From Leisingera sp. ANG-M7 (lineage in GTDB: Bacteria > Pseudomonadota > Alphaproteobacteria > Rhodobacterales > Rhodobacteraceae), in contig NZ_JWLI01000016.1 in NCBI RefSeq assembly GCF_000813965.1, positions 62,001 through 126,000 of the forward strand: 64,000 bases of DNA, in the 5' to 3' direction. Position numbers and translations under genes: made by a program. Position 1 is the first letter of the stretch. Each line of letters begins with the position of its first letter. The notes under the pieces were generated by a model that made no database searches, had not been told where the DNA came from, and was given only the letters and a program-made list of their open reading frames with translations. This document shows, in pieces, positions 53,699 to 62,458 of this stretch.

Positions 53699-54506
53699 GC
53701 GACAGCTCCTTGGAGCGGTTGGTCGCCGCCGCCACAGCCCGGTTCAATAGCGCCGGAAAGCCGTCGTCATCATCCATCAGCACTTCCAAAGCGGCCTGGG
53801 TGGTGCCGTTGGGGCTGGTCACATTGATGCGCAGCTGGCTGGGGCTTTCCTCTGCCGCCTCTGCCAGCGCGCCGGCGCCCGCAACAGTTGCCTTGGCCAG
53901 CTGCATCGCCAGTTCGGCGGGCAGTCCCTGCGCCTCGCCCGCGGCGGCCAGGGTTTCGATCAGGTGGAACACATAAGCGGGACCGGAGCCGCTGACGCCG
54001 GTGACCGCATCCATCTGGCCCTCGCTGTCCAGCCGCACAACCTGACCCACGGCCTGCAGCAGCCCCTCGGCGCGATCCAGATCGGCATCGCCCGCATGGG
54101 CGTTGCCGATAAGAGCGGTAATGCCGCGACCGACGGCGGCCGGCGTGTTCGGCATCGCCCGCACGATCCGTGACTGCGCGCCCAGCACATCCTCAAAGGT
54201 TGCGATCGAAGTGCCTGCCGCCACCGAGATAAACAGTGTGGAGCCGTTGCCGTAGCTCTGCAGCGTGGGCAGTGCTTCGCCCATCATCTGCGGCTTCACC
54301 GCGATCAGGACGATTCCCGGCGCCGCGGGCAGCTCTGCGTTGATCTGAACGCCGGTGCCCTTCAGCCAGTCCGACGGGTACGGGTCAATCACCCAGACCG
54401 AGGATGCGGGCAGTCCGCCCTCCAGCCATCCGGCCAGCATCGCCGATCCCATCTTGCCGCAGCCCAGCAGCACCAGGCCGCGTGCAGCGATATCCTGCAT
54501 ATCCAT
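53691..54506 (-). CDS. proC: Pyrroline-5-carboxylate reductase
   Basis: A 271-residue enzyme that makes proline from pyrroline-5-carboxylate using NAD(P)H. The N-terminal LLGCGKMGSAMLAGW binds the cofactor, and AVKPQMM, RAMPNTPAAV and TGVSGSGPAYVF follow in family order. The C terminus shows LRINVTSPNGTTQAAL, the helical dimer region. GGAGGGG lies just upstream of the ATG. First gene of proC-csaA-dehydrogenase, downstream of the YbjN gene. Confidence 0.96.
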   Translation of the reverse strand: MDMQDIAARGLVLLGCGKMGSAMLAGWLEGGLPASSVWVIDPYPSDWLKGTGVQINAELPAAPGIVLIAVKPQMMGEALPTLQSYGNGSTLFISVAAGTSIATFEDVLGAQSRIVRAMPNTPAAVGRGITALIGNAHAGDADLDRAEGLLQAVGQVVRLDSEGQMDAVTGVSGSGPAYVFHLIETLAAAGEAQGLPAELAMQLAKATVAGAGALAEAAEESPSQLRINVTSPNGTTQAALEVLMDDDDGFPALLNRAVAAATNRSKELSHG

Positions 54507-54546
54507 GTTTCGCCCCTCCCCTTGGTGTCAGGTTCAGGGCACAGGT

Positions 54547-55047
54547 TTACGCCCGGCCGTAGGCCTCTGCAATGGCGACCTGCATCGCCTCCTGCGGGCT
54601 GCGCTGGCCCCAGACCGCCAGCTGGATCGCCGGATAGTAGCGCTCCGCATTGGCGACAGCTGCATTCAGCATCGCGTCGATCTGCTGAGGGCTGGCCATC
54701 TGGCCGCCGGACAGCATCAGACCATATCGGAACAGCATCAGCTTGTGGTCTGCCCAATAGGTGAAGGAGCCCTCCCAGCACTGGTCGTTCATGCTGTTTA
54801 TCAACTCATACAGCCGCGGCAGCTCCGCCTCCGGCGGCTCCATCTCAAAGCTGCAGACCAGCCGCAGGCATTCCTCATAGCCCGACCAGGCCAAGGTCAG
54901 CGAATAGGTGCGCCACTGCCCTTCCACGGACATCGCGATCTGATCGTCCCCGACCCTGTCGAAGTCCCAGTCGTGGTGCGACGCCAGATGCTCAACGATG
55001 TCGATCGGATGGACGTCTTCTTCCAGGTGAAGCTCGGATAGTGCCAT
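54547..55047 (-). CDS. YbjN domain protein
   Basis: A 166-residue cytosolic protein with the YbjN/T3SS-chaperone-like fold, read from ISMSVEGQWRTYSLT-like strands (here IAMSVEGQWRTYSLTLAW), LRLVCSFEMEPPEAELPRLYELIN and NDQCWEGSFTYWADHKLMLFRYGL. YbjN-type proteins affect stress and surface traits, but no molecular role is set. The start is placed at MALSELHLEEDV, after AGAGGTGG. Upstream of proC by 40 bp and probably co-transcribed. Confidence 0.88.
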   Translation of the reverse strand: MALSELHLEEDVHPIDIVEHLASHHDWDFDRVGDDQIAMSVEGQWRTYSLTLAWSGYEECLRLVCSFEMEPPEAELPRLYELINSMNDQCWEGSFTYWADHKLMLFRYGLMLSGGQMASPQQIDAMLNAAVANAERYYPAIQLAVWGQRSPQEAMQVAIAEAYGRA

Positions 55048-55209
55048 GATGCCACCTCTCTTTTTGCCTAGCACATCAGGGCACATAGGCACCCTATAGC
55101 TAGGTTTTTGTGCTATGGGCCGGGGAGGCATCCCCGCTCCCATACTAGATATGGTGGAGCCGAAAAGGTGATCTGGCAACCCTTTATTTTGGGGATATCT
55201 GCAATAACT

Positions 55210-55228
55210 TGTGGATGAACAATCCACA
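55210..55228. other. TGTGGAT/ATCCACA inverted pair
   Basis: TGTGGAT (55210-55216) and ATCCACA (55222-55228) are inverted around GAACA. Each resembles the core of a DnaA box (TTATCCACA), imperfectly. It lies in the 296-bp region between the YbjN and DUF2652 genes, which also has an interrupted CGGGCGG/CCGCCCG stem near 55260-55298. Confidence 0.35.
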
Positions 55229-55343
55229 GCCCCCTAAATGCCGGCTGCACGACTATGAAACGGGCGGCTGCAAAGGTAAAGCCCGGACAACCGCCCGGGC
55301 CCTGTATTTTGTGCCCTGATCTGCACCTTGCGAATTGCCGGGA

Positions 55344-56420
55344 TCAGGACAGCCGCGACACCTGCGGTTCCATCGCGTCAAAGGACACCGGCCAGAATTC
55401 CGACAGGAACCCCACTGCCTCCTGCTCTGACACCTCCGACCGGTTGCCCGCAGTGTCATAGGCCCGGCCGATGGTATAGCGCAGCGCGGTCCCGTCCCCG
55501 TCCGGCGTCAGCTGGTACGTCTCCGGCAGTTCGATGCCTTCGCGGCCTGGATCCTTGATCCGGGTGGAGAAATACTCAAACGGCTGCCAGTCCGTGATCC
55601 TGTACACAAACTCCGCCAGAGAATGGGCGCAGTGATAAACCGATCCCGGCCCCAAGCGGCCTTGCGGGTTCTCCATCCGCATCGCGCTGACCTGATCCAT
55701 CCACCGCAGCTTGAACTCCGGCGCGGTCAGTGCTTCCCAGACCAGCTGCGGCGCAGCGTCGAACCGGCGCCGGTAGGTCCAGACCCCGTCGGCCTCCTCC
55801 AGGAAATCCCGCGCCTGCCCGGCGCGGAAGTGCTCCCAGGCGCGGGCCAGGTCATAGACCTGCATGGTGACATCGCCGAAATGCTCGATGGCTTGCGAAT
55901 AGGGCTGCATCGCTGCCTGCAGTTGCATCTCCTGCACCGCCGCATCGCTGAACAGCGCGTAGCTGCGCACCCCGGTTTCCGCCGCAGCCTCTGTCTTGGT
56001 CATCCGGTGCACCAGGATCACATCGGCCCCGGACAGATCCTTGACCGGCCCCACCTGCATCTCCTCAAAGGCGCCGTAGTGTACGATCACCTTCAGATCC
56101 AGCCCGCCCGCATTGGCGCAGGCACGGCAGGGGCATGTGGTGTTGGCGACGATATCCTGCCGCCGTTCGGCAAAGGCATTGTACAGATTCTCGCAAAACG
56201 TCAGCAGCAGATCGCCGGAGACCAGCTCAGCCCGGGATGAATAGGCCAGCACCGCGTCGCCTTCCAGCTTCCAGAAGTGCAGCGGCGCGCCAACCTGCTC
56301 CGCCACCGCCTGCAGCAGCGACTGCAGGATCGGATTGGCGTGGTCCAGTTCAGATGAGGTCAGAAACTGGGTGTACCCGGAAATATCCGCTATCAGCATA
56401 TAGCCGTTTTGTGCCGTCAT
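55344..56420 (-). CDS. DUF2652-SRPBCC two-domain protein
   Basis: A 358-residue protein joining two folds. Residues 1-180 form a DUF2652 domain, a class-III nucleotidyl-cyclase relative: GYMLIADISGYTQFLTSSEL holds the metal-type Asp, and FWKLEGDAVLAY the second Asp. TCPCRAC adds three Cys in the middle. Residues about 205-350 form an SRPBCC/START-like domain (YRRRFDAAPQLVWEALTAPEFKLRWM). Cyclase activity is not implied, since other catalytic residues are not evident. It is divergent from sigZ-GST with 109 bp between. Start at 56420 or 56429. Confidence 0.85.
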   Translation of the reverse strand: MTAQNGYMLIADISGYTQFLTSSELDHANPILQSLLQAVAEQVGAPLHFWKLEGDAVLAYSSRAELVSGDLLLTFCENLYNAFAERRQDIVANTTCPCRACANAGGLDLKVIVHYGAFEEMQVGPVKDLSGADVILVHRMTKTEAAAETGVRSYALFSDAAVQEMQLQAAMQPYSQAIEHFGDVTMQVYDLARAWEHFRAGQARDFLEEADGVWTYRRRFDAAPQLVWEALTAPEFKLRWMDQVSAMRMENPQGRLGPGSVYHCAHSLAEFVYRITDWQPFEYFSTRIKDPGREGIELPETYQLTPDGDGTALRYTIGRAYDTAGNRSEVSEQEAVGFLSEFWPVSFDAMEPQVSRLS

Positions 56421-56529
56421 TGTTCCCATCCCCCGCTCAACACACATGGGCGCCGGTTGCACCGGCATCCCCCGCCAGTATAACAGAACACATCAAAATT
56501 TGCGCATATCTCCTTGCGGAGGCCCGGAA

Positions 56530-57072
56530 ATGACCATCGAAGACATCTGGCCCCAGTACCGCAGCCGCCTGCGTGCCTTCCTGCGCTCCCGGGTTTCAAA
56601 CCCCGAAGATGCCGAAGACCTGCTGCAGGAGATCTCGATCAAGGTCTTCACCGGCCTGCCCGCACTGGAAGACAGCGCCAAGCTGAAACCCTGGCTGTTC
56701 CAGACCGCCCAGCGCACGATCATCGACCATTACCGCAAAGGCGCCCGCGCCAAATCCGTCCACCCGGACGACCTTTGGTACACCAGCGATGATCCCGCAG
56801 TGCGCCAGGACCTGGAGCATTGCGTTGAACCGTTCATCCAGTCTCTGCCTGCGGAAACCGCCCGCATGCTGACCGCCATCGACCTGCAAGGCATGTCCCA
56901 GCAAAACTACGCCGATCAGCAGGGCCTGCCTTACTCCACCCTCAAGTCGCGGCTGCAAAAAGGCCGCAAGGAACTGCGCAAGGCCTTCGAGGACTGCTGC
57001 AACTTCTCGCTGGATGCCCGCGGCAGCATCGCGGAATACGACCAAAAGTCAGATACTTGCAGAAAATGTTAG
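56530..57072 (+). CDS. sigZ: ECF sigma factor, SigZ type
   Basis: A 180-residue sigma-70-family protein. Region 2 has NPEDAEDLLQEISIKVF and WLFQTAQRTIIDHYRKG; region 4 has MSQQNYADQQGLPYSTLKSRL. The C-terminal tail DCCNFSLDARGSIAEYDQKSDTCRKC is Cys-rich (four Cys), a feature of SigZ proteins that may sense metals or redox state in place of an anti-sigma factor. No anti-sigma gene is adjacent. GGAGG precedes the ATG. The GST gene follows 68 bp later. Confidence 0.9.
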   Translation: MTIEDIWPQYRSRLRAFLRSRVSNPEDAEDLLQEISIKVFTGLPALEDSAKLKPWLFQTAQRTIIDHYRKGARAKSVHPDDLWYTSDDPAVRQDLEHCVEPFIQSLPAETARMLTAIDLQGMSQQNYADQQGLPYSTLKSRLQKGRKELRKAFEDCCNFSLDARGSIAEYDQKSDTCRKC

Positions 57073-57140
57073 GCTGACCTTCGTCTTTTTCCCGTGGCGC
57101 GCGTCTTACAGGGCGAAACCATCGGAAAAAGGACAACACG

Positions 57141-57851
57141 ATGATCCGTATAATCAGCTTCAAGATCTGCCCCTTTGTGCAGCGGGTAACGGCCCTGCTC
57201 GAAGCCAAGGGCCTGCCCTATGAGATCAGCTACATCAGCCTCAGCGACAAACCGCAGTGGTTCCTCGACATCTCCCCTACCGGCCAGGTGCCGCTGCTGG
57301 TGACAGCAGGCGGGACCGCGCTGTTTGAATCCGACGCCATCACCGAATACCTGGACGAGATCTCCGCCCCGCTGCAGCCCGGCCTGTCTCCCGAACAGCG
57401 CGCCCTGAACCGCGCCTGGAGCTATCAGGCCAGCAAGCACTACCTGGTGCAATGCTCCGCCATGCAAAGCGCGGACAGGGCAACTTGGGCGGAGCGCAGC
57501 GCCAAACTCGCAAAGGCCTTTGAAAAAGCGGAGGCCCAGTTGGACAGCGGGCCGTTTTTTGCGGGCCGGGCGCTTGGCAACGTCGATATCGCTTGGCTGC
57601 CGCTGCTGCACCGCGCCGCCATTGTTGCAGAGCACAGCGGCCACGACATGCTGGCCGCCTACCCCAAGGTCAAAGCCTGGCAGCAGGCGCTGCTGGCCAG
57701 CGCCGTCCCGCAAAAGTCAGTACCGGCGGACTTCGAACAGAAATTCGCTGACTTTTATCTTGCAGACCGCACATGGCTGGGCCGCGGCGCCAACCTGAAC
57801 GAAGCGCCTGCGGAGCAAAAGGCGGCCGCCAGCAGCGGCTGCTGCGGCTAA
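57141..57851 (+). CDS. Glutathione S-transferase with C-terminal CC tail
   Basis: A 236-residue GST. The thioredoxin-like N-terminal domain starts MIRIISFKICPFVQR, with Cys-Pro-Phe-Val in place of a CxxC motif. PTGQVPLLV holds the cis-Pro and LFESDAITEYLDE binds glutathione. A helical C-terminal domain follows, and the protein ends AAASSGCCG, a short Gly-Cys-Cys tail that could bind metal. It is downstream of sigZ on the same strand and may belong to its regulon; this is inferred from position only. Confidence 0.9.
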   Translation: MIRIISFKICPFVQRVTALLEAKGLPYEISYISLSDKPQWFLDISPTGQVPLLVTAGGTALFESDAITEYLDEISAPLQPGLSPEQRALNRAWSYQASKHYLVQCSAMQSADRATWAERSAKLAKAFEKAEAQLDSGPFFAGRALGNVDIAWLPLLHRAAIVAEHSGHDMLAAYPKVKAWQQALLASAVPQKSVPADFEQKFADFYLADRTWLGRGANLNEAPAEQKAAASSGCCG

Positions 57852-57860
57852 GCACCTGAC

Positions 57861-57889
57861 CGGCCGGTCGGCGTCATTCGCCGGCCGGC
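57861..57889. terminator. Bidirectional hairpin between GST and oxygenase genes
   Basis: GGCCGGTCGGCG (57861-57872) pairs with CGCCGGCCGGCC (57878-57889), one G-U, loop 5 nt. No T-tract is present, so it may act as a weak terminator or an RNA stabiliser for both convergent genes. Confidence 0.5.
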
Positions 57890-57896
57890 CCAAGGC

Positions 57897-58448
57897 TCAG
57901 CGGAAGGCCGGCCCGTGCGCCCAGACGGTCAGCGACTTGCGGGTGCCGCGGGTGACCGGCGTCACCTGATGCAGCAGGAAGCTCGGGAACACAGTGGCGC
58001 TGCCCTGCACCCGGCTGGCAGCGACCACATGGGCGCCCGGCATGATCTCCAGATCGCCGCCGTCATAGGACCCGGGCTTGCACAGCTGCACCACCAGACT
58101 CAGCTTGCGCTTGCCCGCAACCGGCCCGTCACCGATGTCGGAGTGCCAGGCGAAATGACCGCCGTTCTCGGACTTGTAGCTGGCCGCCTGCGGGCTTTCT
58201 GCAAACTCGCGCAGGTCAAAGCCGAACCGCTCCTTGTTGGCGCGGCGCACCACAGAGATCAGCCGGTCCATCACCCAGCCGGTGCCCGGCACATCGTCCA
58301 GCCACACCACGCTGCCGCGGCGCAGGTTGTGATCGCGGGTCTGGCCCACCAGCAGCGCCTCGCTGTCGGGCGCCTCTTCCGCCTTGCGAATGATTTCGGC
58401 GCATTCCTGCGTGCTGAACGCCCCCGGCACCGTATAGACAGACACCAT
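57897..58448 (-). CDS. 2OG-Fe(II) oxygenase
   Basis: A 183-residue prolyl-4-hydroxylase-like dioxygenase. Fe ligands are His and Asp in WHSDIGD and a second His in LLHQVTPV; Arg in TRKSLTVW binds 2-oxoglutarate. It is close in layout to PiuC/PKHD-type proteins but shorter (about 225 residues usual), lacking their C-terminal domain. The substrate is unknown. The start MVSVYTVPGAFS follows AGAGGGA. The upstream open frame is not family-like. Confidence 0.88.
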   Translation of the reverse strand: MVSVYTVPGAFSTQECAEIIRKAEEAPDSEALLVGQTRDHNLRRGSVVWLDDVPGTGWVMDRLISVVRRANKERFGFDLREFAESPQAASYKSENGGHFAWHSDIGDGPVAGKRKLSLVVQLCKPGSYDGGDLEIMPGAHVVAASRVQGSATVFPSFLLHQVTPVTRGTRKSLTVWAHGPAFR

Positions 58449-58638
58449 GCTGTGATCCCTCTGATGAAGCTGTGGCAGCATGTACCGCCCGGCCCGCAAA
58501 CCGCTGCGCAGTTTTCGACCCCGCAGGCGGAAAGCGACCTGTTTTTGCCCGCAGGCCCGCAGGTCAGCTATGCACGGGATGCAGGCCGCCGCCGCACGCC
58601 GATCCGCGCGCCCGTTCCACTCTGCGATCACGCGGCAC

Positions 58639-58672
58639 AAAAAAGCCCGCTGCAGATCACTCCGCAGCAGGC
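58639..58672 (-). terminator. Terminator after ubiK
   Basis: GCCCGCTGC (58645-58653) pairs with GCAGCAGGC (58664-58672), one mismatched G-U. The minus-strand transcript ends in six U from the A-run at 58639-58644. Confidence 0.85.
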
Positions 58673-58696
58673 GCGCTCAGCACCAGACAGGCGCGG

Positions 58697-58942
58697 TTAC
58701 TTCTGCGCCGCCTCCAGCGCGTCCAGACGGGCCTTCAGCGCCTCGTTTTCCTCGCGCGCTTTCTGGGCCATCGCGCGCACAGCGTCGAATTCCTCGCGGG
58801 TGACGAAATCCCGGTCGGCCAGCCAGCGGTCGATCATGCCCTTCAGCGCGATGTCCGCCTCATCCTTGGCCCCCTGGGCCACGCCCATCGCATTGGTCAT
58901 CAGCTGCGAAATATCGTCCAGGATCTTATTGCGGGTCTGCAT
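58697..58942 (-). CDS. ubiK: Ubiquinone biosynthesis accessory factor UbiK
   Basis: An 81-residue BMFP-type coiled-coil protein. The N-terminal amphipathic helix ILDDISQLMTNAMGVAQGAK and the DFVTREEFDAVRAMAQKAREEN coiled coil match UbiK/YqiC. The protein supports the aerobic ubiquinone-synthesis complex at the membrane. GGAGAAG precedes the ATG. It is divergent from lgt, with 97 bp between the starts, and carries its own terminator. Confidence 0.92.
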   Translation of the reverse strand: MQTRNKILDDISQLMTNAMGVAQGAKDEADIALKGMIDRWLADRDFVTREEFDAVRAMAQKAREENEALKARLDALEAAQK

Positions 58943-59039
58943 GTTCTTCTCCGTCTCGGGGTTGATCCCTATATGGGGAAGCGCGCGCGCGGCTGCAAGC
59001 CGTTGACTTCCCCCAAGGACCAAAGGCATTCAGACGCCC

Positions 59040-59939
59040 ATGCAGGCCATGATCCAATTCCCCGACCTCTCGCCCGAGATTTTCTCGATCTCCCTCGGCT
59101 CGTTCGAATTTGCTCTGCGCTGGTATGCGCTGGCCTATATCGCGGGCATTGTCATCGCCTGGCGCCTGGCCGTGGCCGCGCTGCGCCGCCCCGCGCTGTG
59201 GCCCGCCAGCCAGCCGCCGATGAAACCGCAACAGGTGGAGGATCTGCTGACCTGGATCATCCTCGGCGTGATCCTTGGCGGACGCCTTGGCTTTGTGCTG
59301 TTCTACCAGCCGGCCTATTACCTAGCGAACCCTGCGGAGATCCTGAAGATCTGGCAGGGCGGAATGGCCTTTCACGGCGGCCTCATCGGTGTGATCGTAG
59401 CAACCCTGATTTATGCCGCGCGCCACAACATCCCAAAGTTGCAAATCGCCGATCTCGTCGCCCATACCGTCGCGCCTGGCCTGCTGCTGGGGCGGCTGGC
59501 GAACTTCATCAATGCAGAACTCTGGGGCCGCCCGACCGATCTGCCCTGGGGTGTTGCCTTCCCCGGGCAGGCGGCACAGGACTGCGGCCAAGCGCTGGGA
59601 GAGCTCTGCGCCCGCCACCCCTCGCAGCTTTATGAGGCGCTGATGGAGGGGCTGATCCTCGGCGCCCTGCTCTTGTATCTTGCTTGGCGCCACGGCGCCT
59701 TCCACACCCCGGGCCGCCTCATGGGCGTGTTCCTCGCGGGCTATGGCCTCGCCCGCTTCATTGTCGAATTCTTCCGCCAGCCGGACGCCCAGTTCGTCAC
59801 CCCCGGCAACCCGTTGGGTCTGGCCTGGCACATTGACGGCATCGGCCTCACCCAGGGCCAGGCGCTGTCGCTGCCGATGATCGCCATCGGTCTCTGGTTC
59901 CTGATCCGCGCCCGCCGCGCGGCCCGGAGCACGGCATGA
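59040..59939 (+). CDS. lgt: Prolipoprotein diacylglyceryl transferase
   Basis: A 299-residue inner-membrane enzyme that adds diacylglycerol to the lipobox Cys of prolipoproteins. Seven hydrophobic spans are visible. [11 protein letters not shown] and [18 protein letters not shown] are the active-site motifs, the latter with the essential Arg, and [12 protein letters not shown] lies in the C-terminal half. It would serve the lipoproteins elsewhere in the window. A second ATG three codons in is a possible start. Its stop overlaps the midA start (ATGA). Confidence 0.96.
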   Translation: MQAMIQFPDLSPEIFSISLGSFEFALRWYALAYIAGIVIAWRLAVAALRRPALWPASQPPMKPQQVEDLLTWIILGVILGGRLGFVLFYQPAYYLANPAEILKIWQGGMAFHGGLIGVIVATLIYAARHNIPKLQIADLVAHTVAPGLLLGRLANFINAELWGRPTDLPWGVAFPGQAAQDCGQALGELCARHPSQLYEALMEGLILGALLLYLAWRHGAFHTPGRLMGVFLAGYGLARFIVEFFRQPDAQFVTPGNPLGLAWHIDGIGLTQGQALSLPMIAIGLWFLIRARRAARSTA

Positions 59940-61003
59940 GCCTTGAGGACCACCTGACCGCCCGCATCCGCGCCGATGGCCCGATGTCAGTGGCCGACTA
60001 CATGGCCGACTGCCTGCTGCATCCGCAGTTCGGCTATTACACCACCCGCGACCCGCTGGGCGCCAAGGGTGATTTCACCACCGCGCCGGAAATCAGCCAG
60101 ATGTTCGGCGAACTCCTTGGTCTTTCCCTCGCCCAGGCCTGGCTGGGTCAGGGATCGCCTGCGCCCTTCACCCTCGCCGAACTGGGACCGGGCCGCGGCA
60201 CCCTGATGGCGGACTTGCTGCGCGCCACCCGCGGCGTGCCGGGTTTCCACGCCGCCATGCAGATCCACCTGATCGAGGCTTCGCCACCCCTGCGCGCTGC
60301 CCAGGCCAAGGCGCTGGAAGGCTACGCACCCCAGTGGCTGAATAGCGTGAACGCCCTGCCCGATCAGCCGCTGTTTCTGGTGGCAAACGAGTTTTTCGAC
60401 GCCCTGCCCATCCGCCAGTTCCTGCGCGCAGGCGACGGCTGGAGCGAAAAGCGCATCGGCCTGCAGGACGGCGCGCTTGCCTTCGGCCTCAGCCCTGCCG
60501 CACCCCAGCCCGCGCTGGACCACCGGCTGGCAGACACCCGCGAGGGGGATCTGGTGGAACTGTGCGAGGCCGCCGCCCCCATCCTGCACGCCATCGCCAC
60601 CCGAATCGCTGCCCATGGCGGCACCGCGCTGATCGCCGACTACGGCGACTGGCGGGCACTGGGGGATACCCTGCAGGCCCTGCGCGCGCATGAACCCGCC
60701 GATCCGCTGCAGACACCGGGAGAGGCCGATCTGACCGCGCATGTGGACTTCGAGGCACTGGCACTGGCCGCAAAAACCGCCGGTTGCGCCTTTACCCGCC
60801 TTACCCCGCAGGGGGTTTTCCTGGAGCGGCTCGGCATCACCGACCGCGCCCGCGCCCTGGCCGCCCCCCTTCAGGGCGATGGTCTGGAAACCCTGATCGC
60901 CGCACATCGGCGGTTGACGCACCCCGATGAAATGGGAAACCTGTTCAAAGTGCTCGGCCTCTATCCTTCGCAGGCCGCCCCTCCGCCAGGATTGAACCCA
61001 TGA
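59936..61003 (+). CDS. Class I SAM-dependent methyltransferase, MidA/NDUFAF7 family
   Basis: A 355-residue methyltransferase. [26 protein letters not shown] is the family N terminus, [18 protein letters not shown] the SAM site (motif I), and [12 protein letters not shown] the substrate-side motif. The mitochondrial relative methylates an Arg of complex I subunit NDUFS2; a similar role on NuoCD is plausible in this bacterium. ATGA overlaps join it to lgt upstream and pgeF downstream. Confidence 0.93.
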   Translation: MSLEDHLTARIRADGPMSVADYMADCLLHPQFGYYTTRDPLGAKGDFTTAPEISQMFGELLGLSLAQAWLGQGSPAPFTLAELGPGRGTLMADLLRATRGVPGFHAAMQIHLIEASPPLRAAQAKALEGYAPQWLNSVNALPDQPLFLVANEFFDALPIRQFLRAGDGWSEKRIGLQDGALAFGLSPAAPQPALDHRLADTREGDLVELCEAAAPILHAIATRIAAHGGTALIADYGDWRALGDTLQALRAHEPADPLQTPGEADLTAHVDFEALALAAKTAGCAFTRLTPQGVFLERLGITDRARALAAPLQGDGLETLIAAHRRLTHPDEMGNLFKVLGLYPSQAAPPPGLNP

Positions 61004-61755
61004 CGCTTGAAATTCTCACGTCCGATCTGCTTGGCCCGGTGCGGCACGGGTTCTTCACCCGCAAGGGCGGCGCTTCCTCCGGCATCTACCGCGGCCTGAA
61101 CTGCGGCCTCGGCTCCACCGATCAGCGCGAGGCAGTGCAGATCAACCGCAACCGCGTGGCCGTCGCGATGGATGTGCCACCAGAACACCTCAGCGCCGTG
61201 CACCAGGTCCACAGCGCCGATGTGCAGGTGGTCACCGAACCCTCGCAAGAGCGCCCTAAAGCAGACGCAATGGTCACCAATGTGCCGGGCATTGCTCTCT
61301 CGATCCTGACCGCCGACTGCCAGCCCGTGCTGTTCTGCGACCCGGAAGCCGGCGTCATCGGTGCCGCCCACGCTGGCTGGCGCGGCACTCTGGACGGTGT
61401 GCTGGAGGCCACATTGGACGCGATGGAAAATCTCGGCGCCAGCCGCGGCAGCACCGCAGCGGTGATCGGCCCGACAATTTCCCAGCGCGCCTATGAGGTC
61501 GGCCCGGAGTTCTTTGACGACTTCATGATGCAGGACGATGCCTACGCCCGTTTCTTCGCCAACGGTGAAGGCGACCGCTACCTTTTCGACCTGCCTGGAC
61601 TTGGCCTGTACAAATTGCGCCAGGCAGGCATCGGCGCAGCCGAGTGGAGCCGCCACTGCACCTATTCCGACGCAGAGAAGTTCTTCTCCTTCCGCCGTGC
61701 AACCCACGCGAAAGAGGCCGACTACGGCCGCCTGATCTCTTGCATCCGACTTTAA
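61000..61755 (+). CDS. pgeF: Peptidoglycan editing factor PgeF (YfiH)
   Basis: A 251-residue YfiH/DUF152 protein. HQVHSADV, TADCQPVLF and AAHAGWRGT carry the His, Cys and His zinc ligands. VIGPTISQRAYEVGPEF follows. In E. coli PgeF keeps the amino-acid composition of peptidoglycan correct, and relatives have laccase or purine-nucleoside phosphorylase activity. The N terminus [10 protein letters not shown] overlaps the stop of the methyltransferase gene. Last gene of lgt-midA-pgeF. Confidence 0.94.
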   Translation: MTLEILTSDLLGPVRHGFFTRKGGASSGIYRGLNCGLGSTDQREAVQINRNRVAVAMDVPPEHLSAVHQVHSADVQVVTEPSQERPKADAMVTNVPGIALSILTADCQPVLFCDPEAGVIGAAHAGWRGTLDGVLEATLDAMENLGASRGSTAAVIGPTISQRAYEVGPEFFDDFMMQDDAYARFFANGEGDRYLFDLPGLGLYKLRQAGIGAAEWSRHCTYSDAEKFFSFRRATHAKEADYGRLISCIRL

Positions 61756-62044
61756 GCTTCCGTTAACCACCTCAATTGTGGCGGATTTTATTAAAATTCG
61801 CCGCATTCGCTGTTTCCGCGGCGGAAATCCTCCCGGCACGCCTCGGTTTTGCGAATAAATTCAGACGCATAACGAAACACTGCTCCGCGGTGCACGGCGG
61901 CAGATGCTTCCGCAGCAGGACCGAAAATGCCCTGTGCGGGTCATATTCAGGGCGCAAAGGTTACCCATAAACAGGTCAGACAAGAAAAAAACTGCAGCCG
62001 CCCGCAACGACGGGCGGACCTGCCGGGCGAAGGACAGACTGACC
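61756..62044. other. Region after pgeF with AT-rich palindrome
   Basis: Positions 61780-61802 form a near-perfect 23-nt palindrome centred on ATTTTattAAAAT and flanked by GGCG/CGCC. Near 61998 is a CCGCCCG-caacga-CGGGCGG stem. Promoter elements for the small gene downstream are not clear. Confidence 0.5.
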
Positions 62045-62179
62045 ATGAAAATGAACAAGCGCTTCATTGCCTCAATCATCCGCTCCGCCAGGAGCGAAGC
62101 CGCACCCCTGCCCTGGGGATGTGCCCGCCGCCGCTCCGGCCAGGCGCACCTTCAGGGATCAGCGCGGAAACTGGGTTAA
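62045..62179 (+). CDS. Small basic protein, 44 residues
   Basis: The frame begins MKMNKRFIASIIRSARSEAA and continues PLPWGCARRR, a layout (MKM-x-KRF, then PW followed by basic residues) I associate with a short conserved Rhodobacteraceae protein of unknown function. AAGGAC lies upstream. The C-terminal third differs from what I expect of that group, so a frameshift or divergence is possible. No function is known. Confidence 0.45.
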   Translation: MKMNKRFIASIIRSARSEAAPLPWGCARRRSGQAHLQGSARKLG

Positions 62180-62458
62180 CGCCGGGGACGGATGCCCCCA
62201 AAGCGGCCACCCCTGGCGCATCTGCGCCAGCCCGGCCAGCCGCCAAGGGGGCATCCAACCGGCCTGAAAAGCCGCCTGCCGGCGCTGCGCCGCCCTCCCC
62301 CATACTGAATAGACCAGTGCATTAACCAGTTTGCTTCAGATTTTTTGACAATTTGAGCTAAATCCGGGAAAGCTGGGCCTATCATATCGTTCAAGCACGT
62401 CTGTGTTGCCGGTGGGGGCCGATGCAAGCGGGCAGTTTGAAAGGAAAGGTCTGCTGTC
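62180..62458. other. Region before the Hint-domain gene, with long hairpin
   Basis: GGATGCCCCC (62190-62199) and GGGGGCATCC (62247-62256) pair perfectly, enclosing CTGGCGC-atct-GCGCCAG (62213-62230), also perfect. The whole 67-nt unit could fold as one long structured RNA. The 100 bp nearest the Hint gene are AT-richer, and AAAGG precedes its start. Confidence 0.55.
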
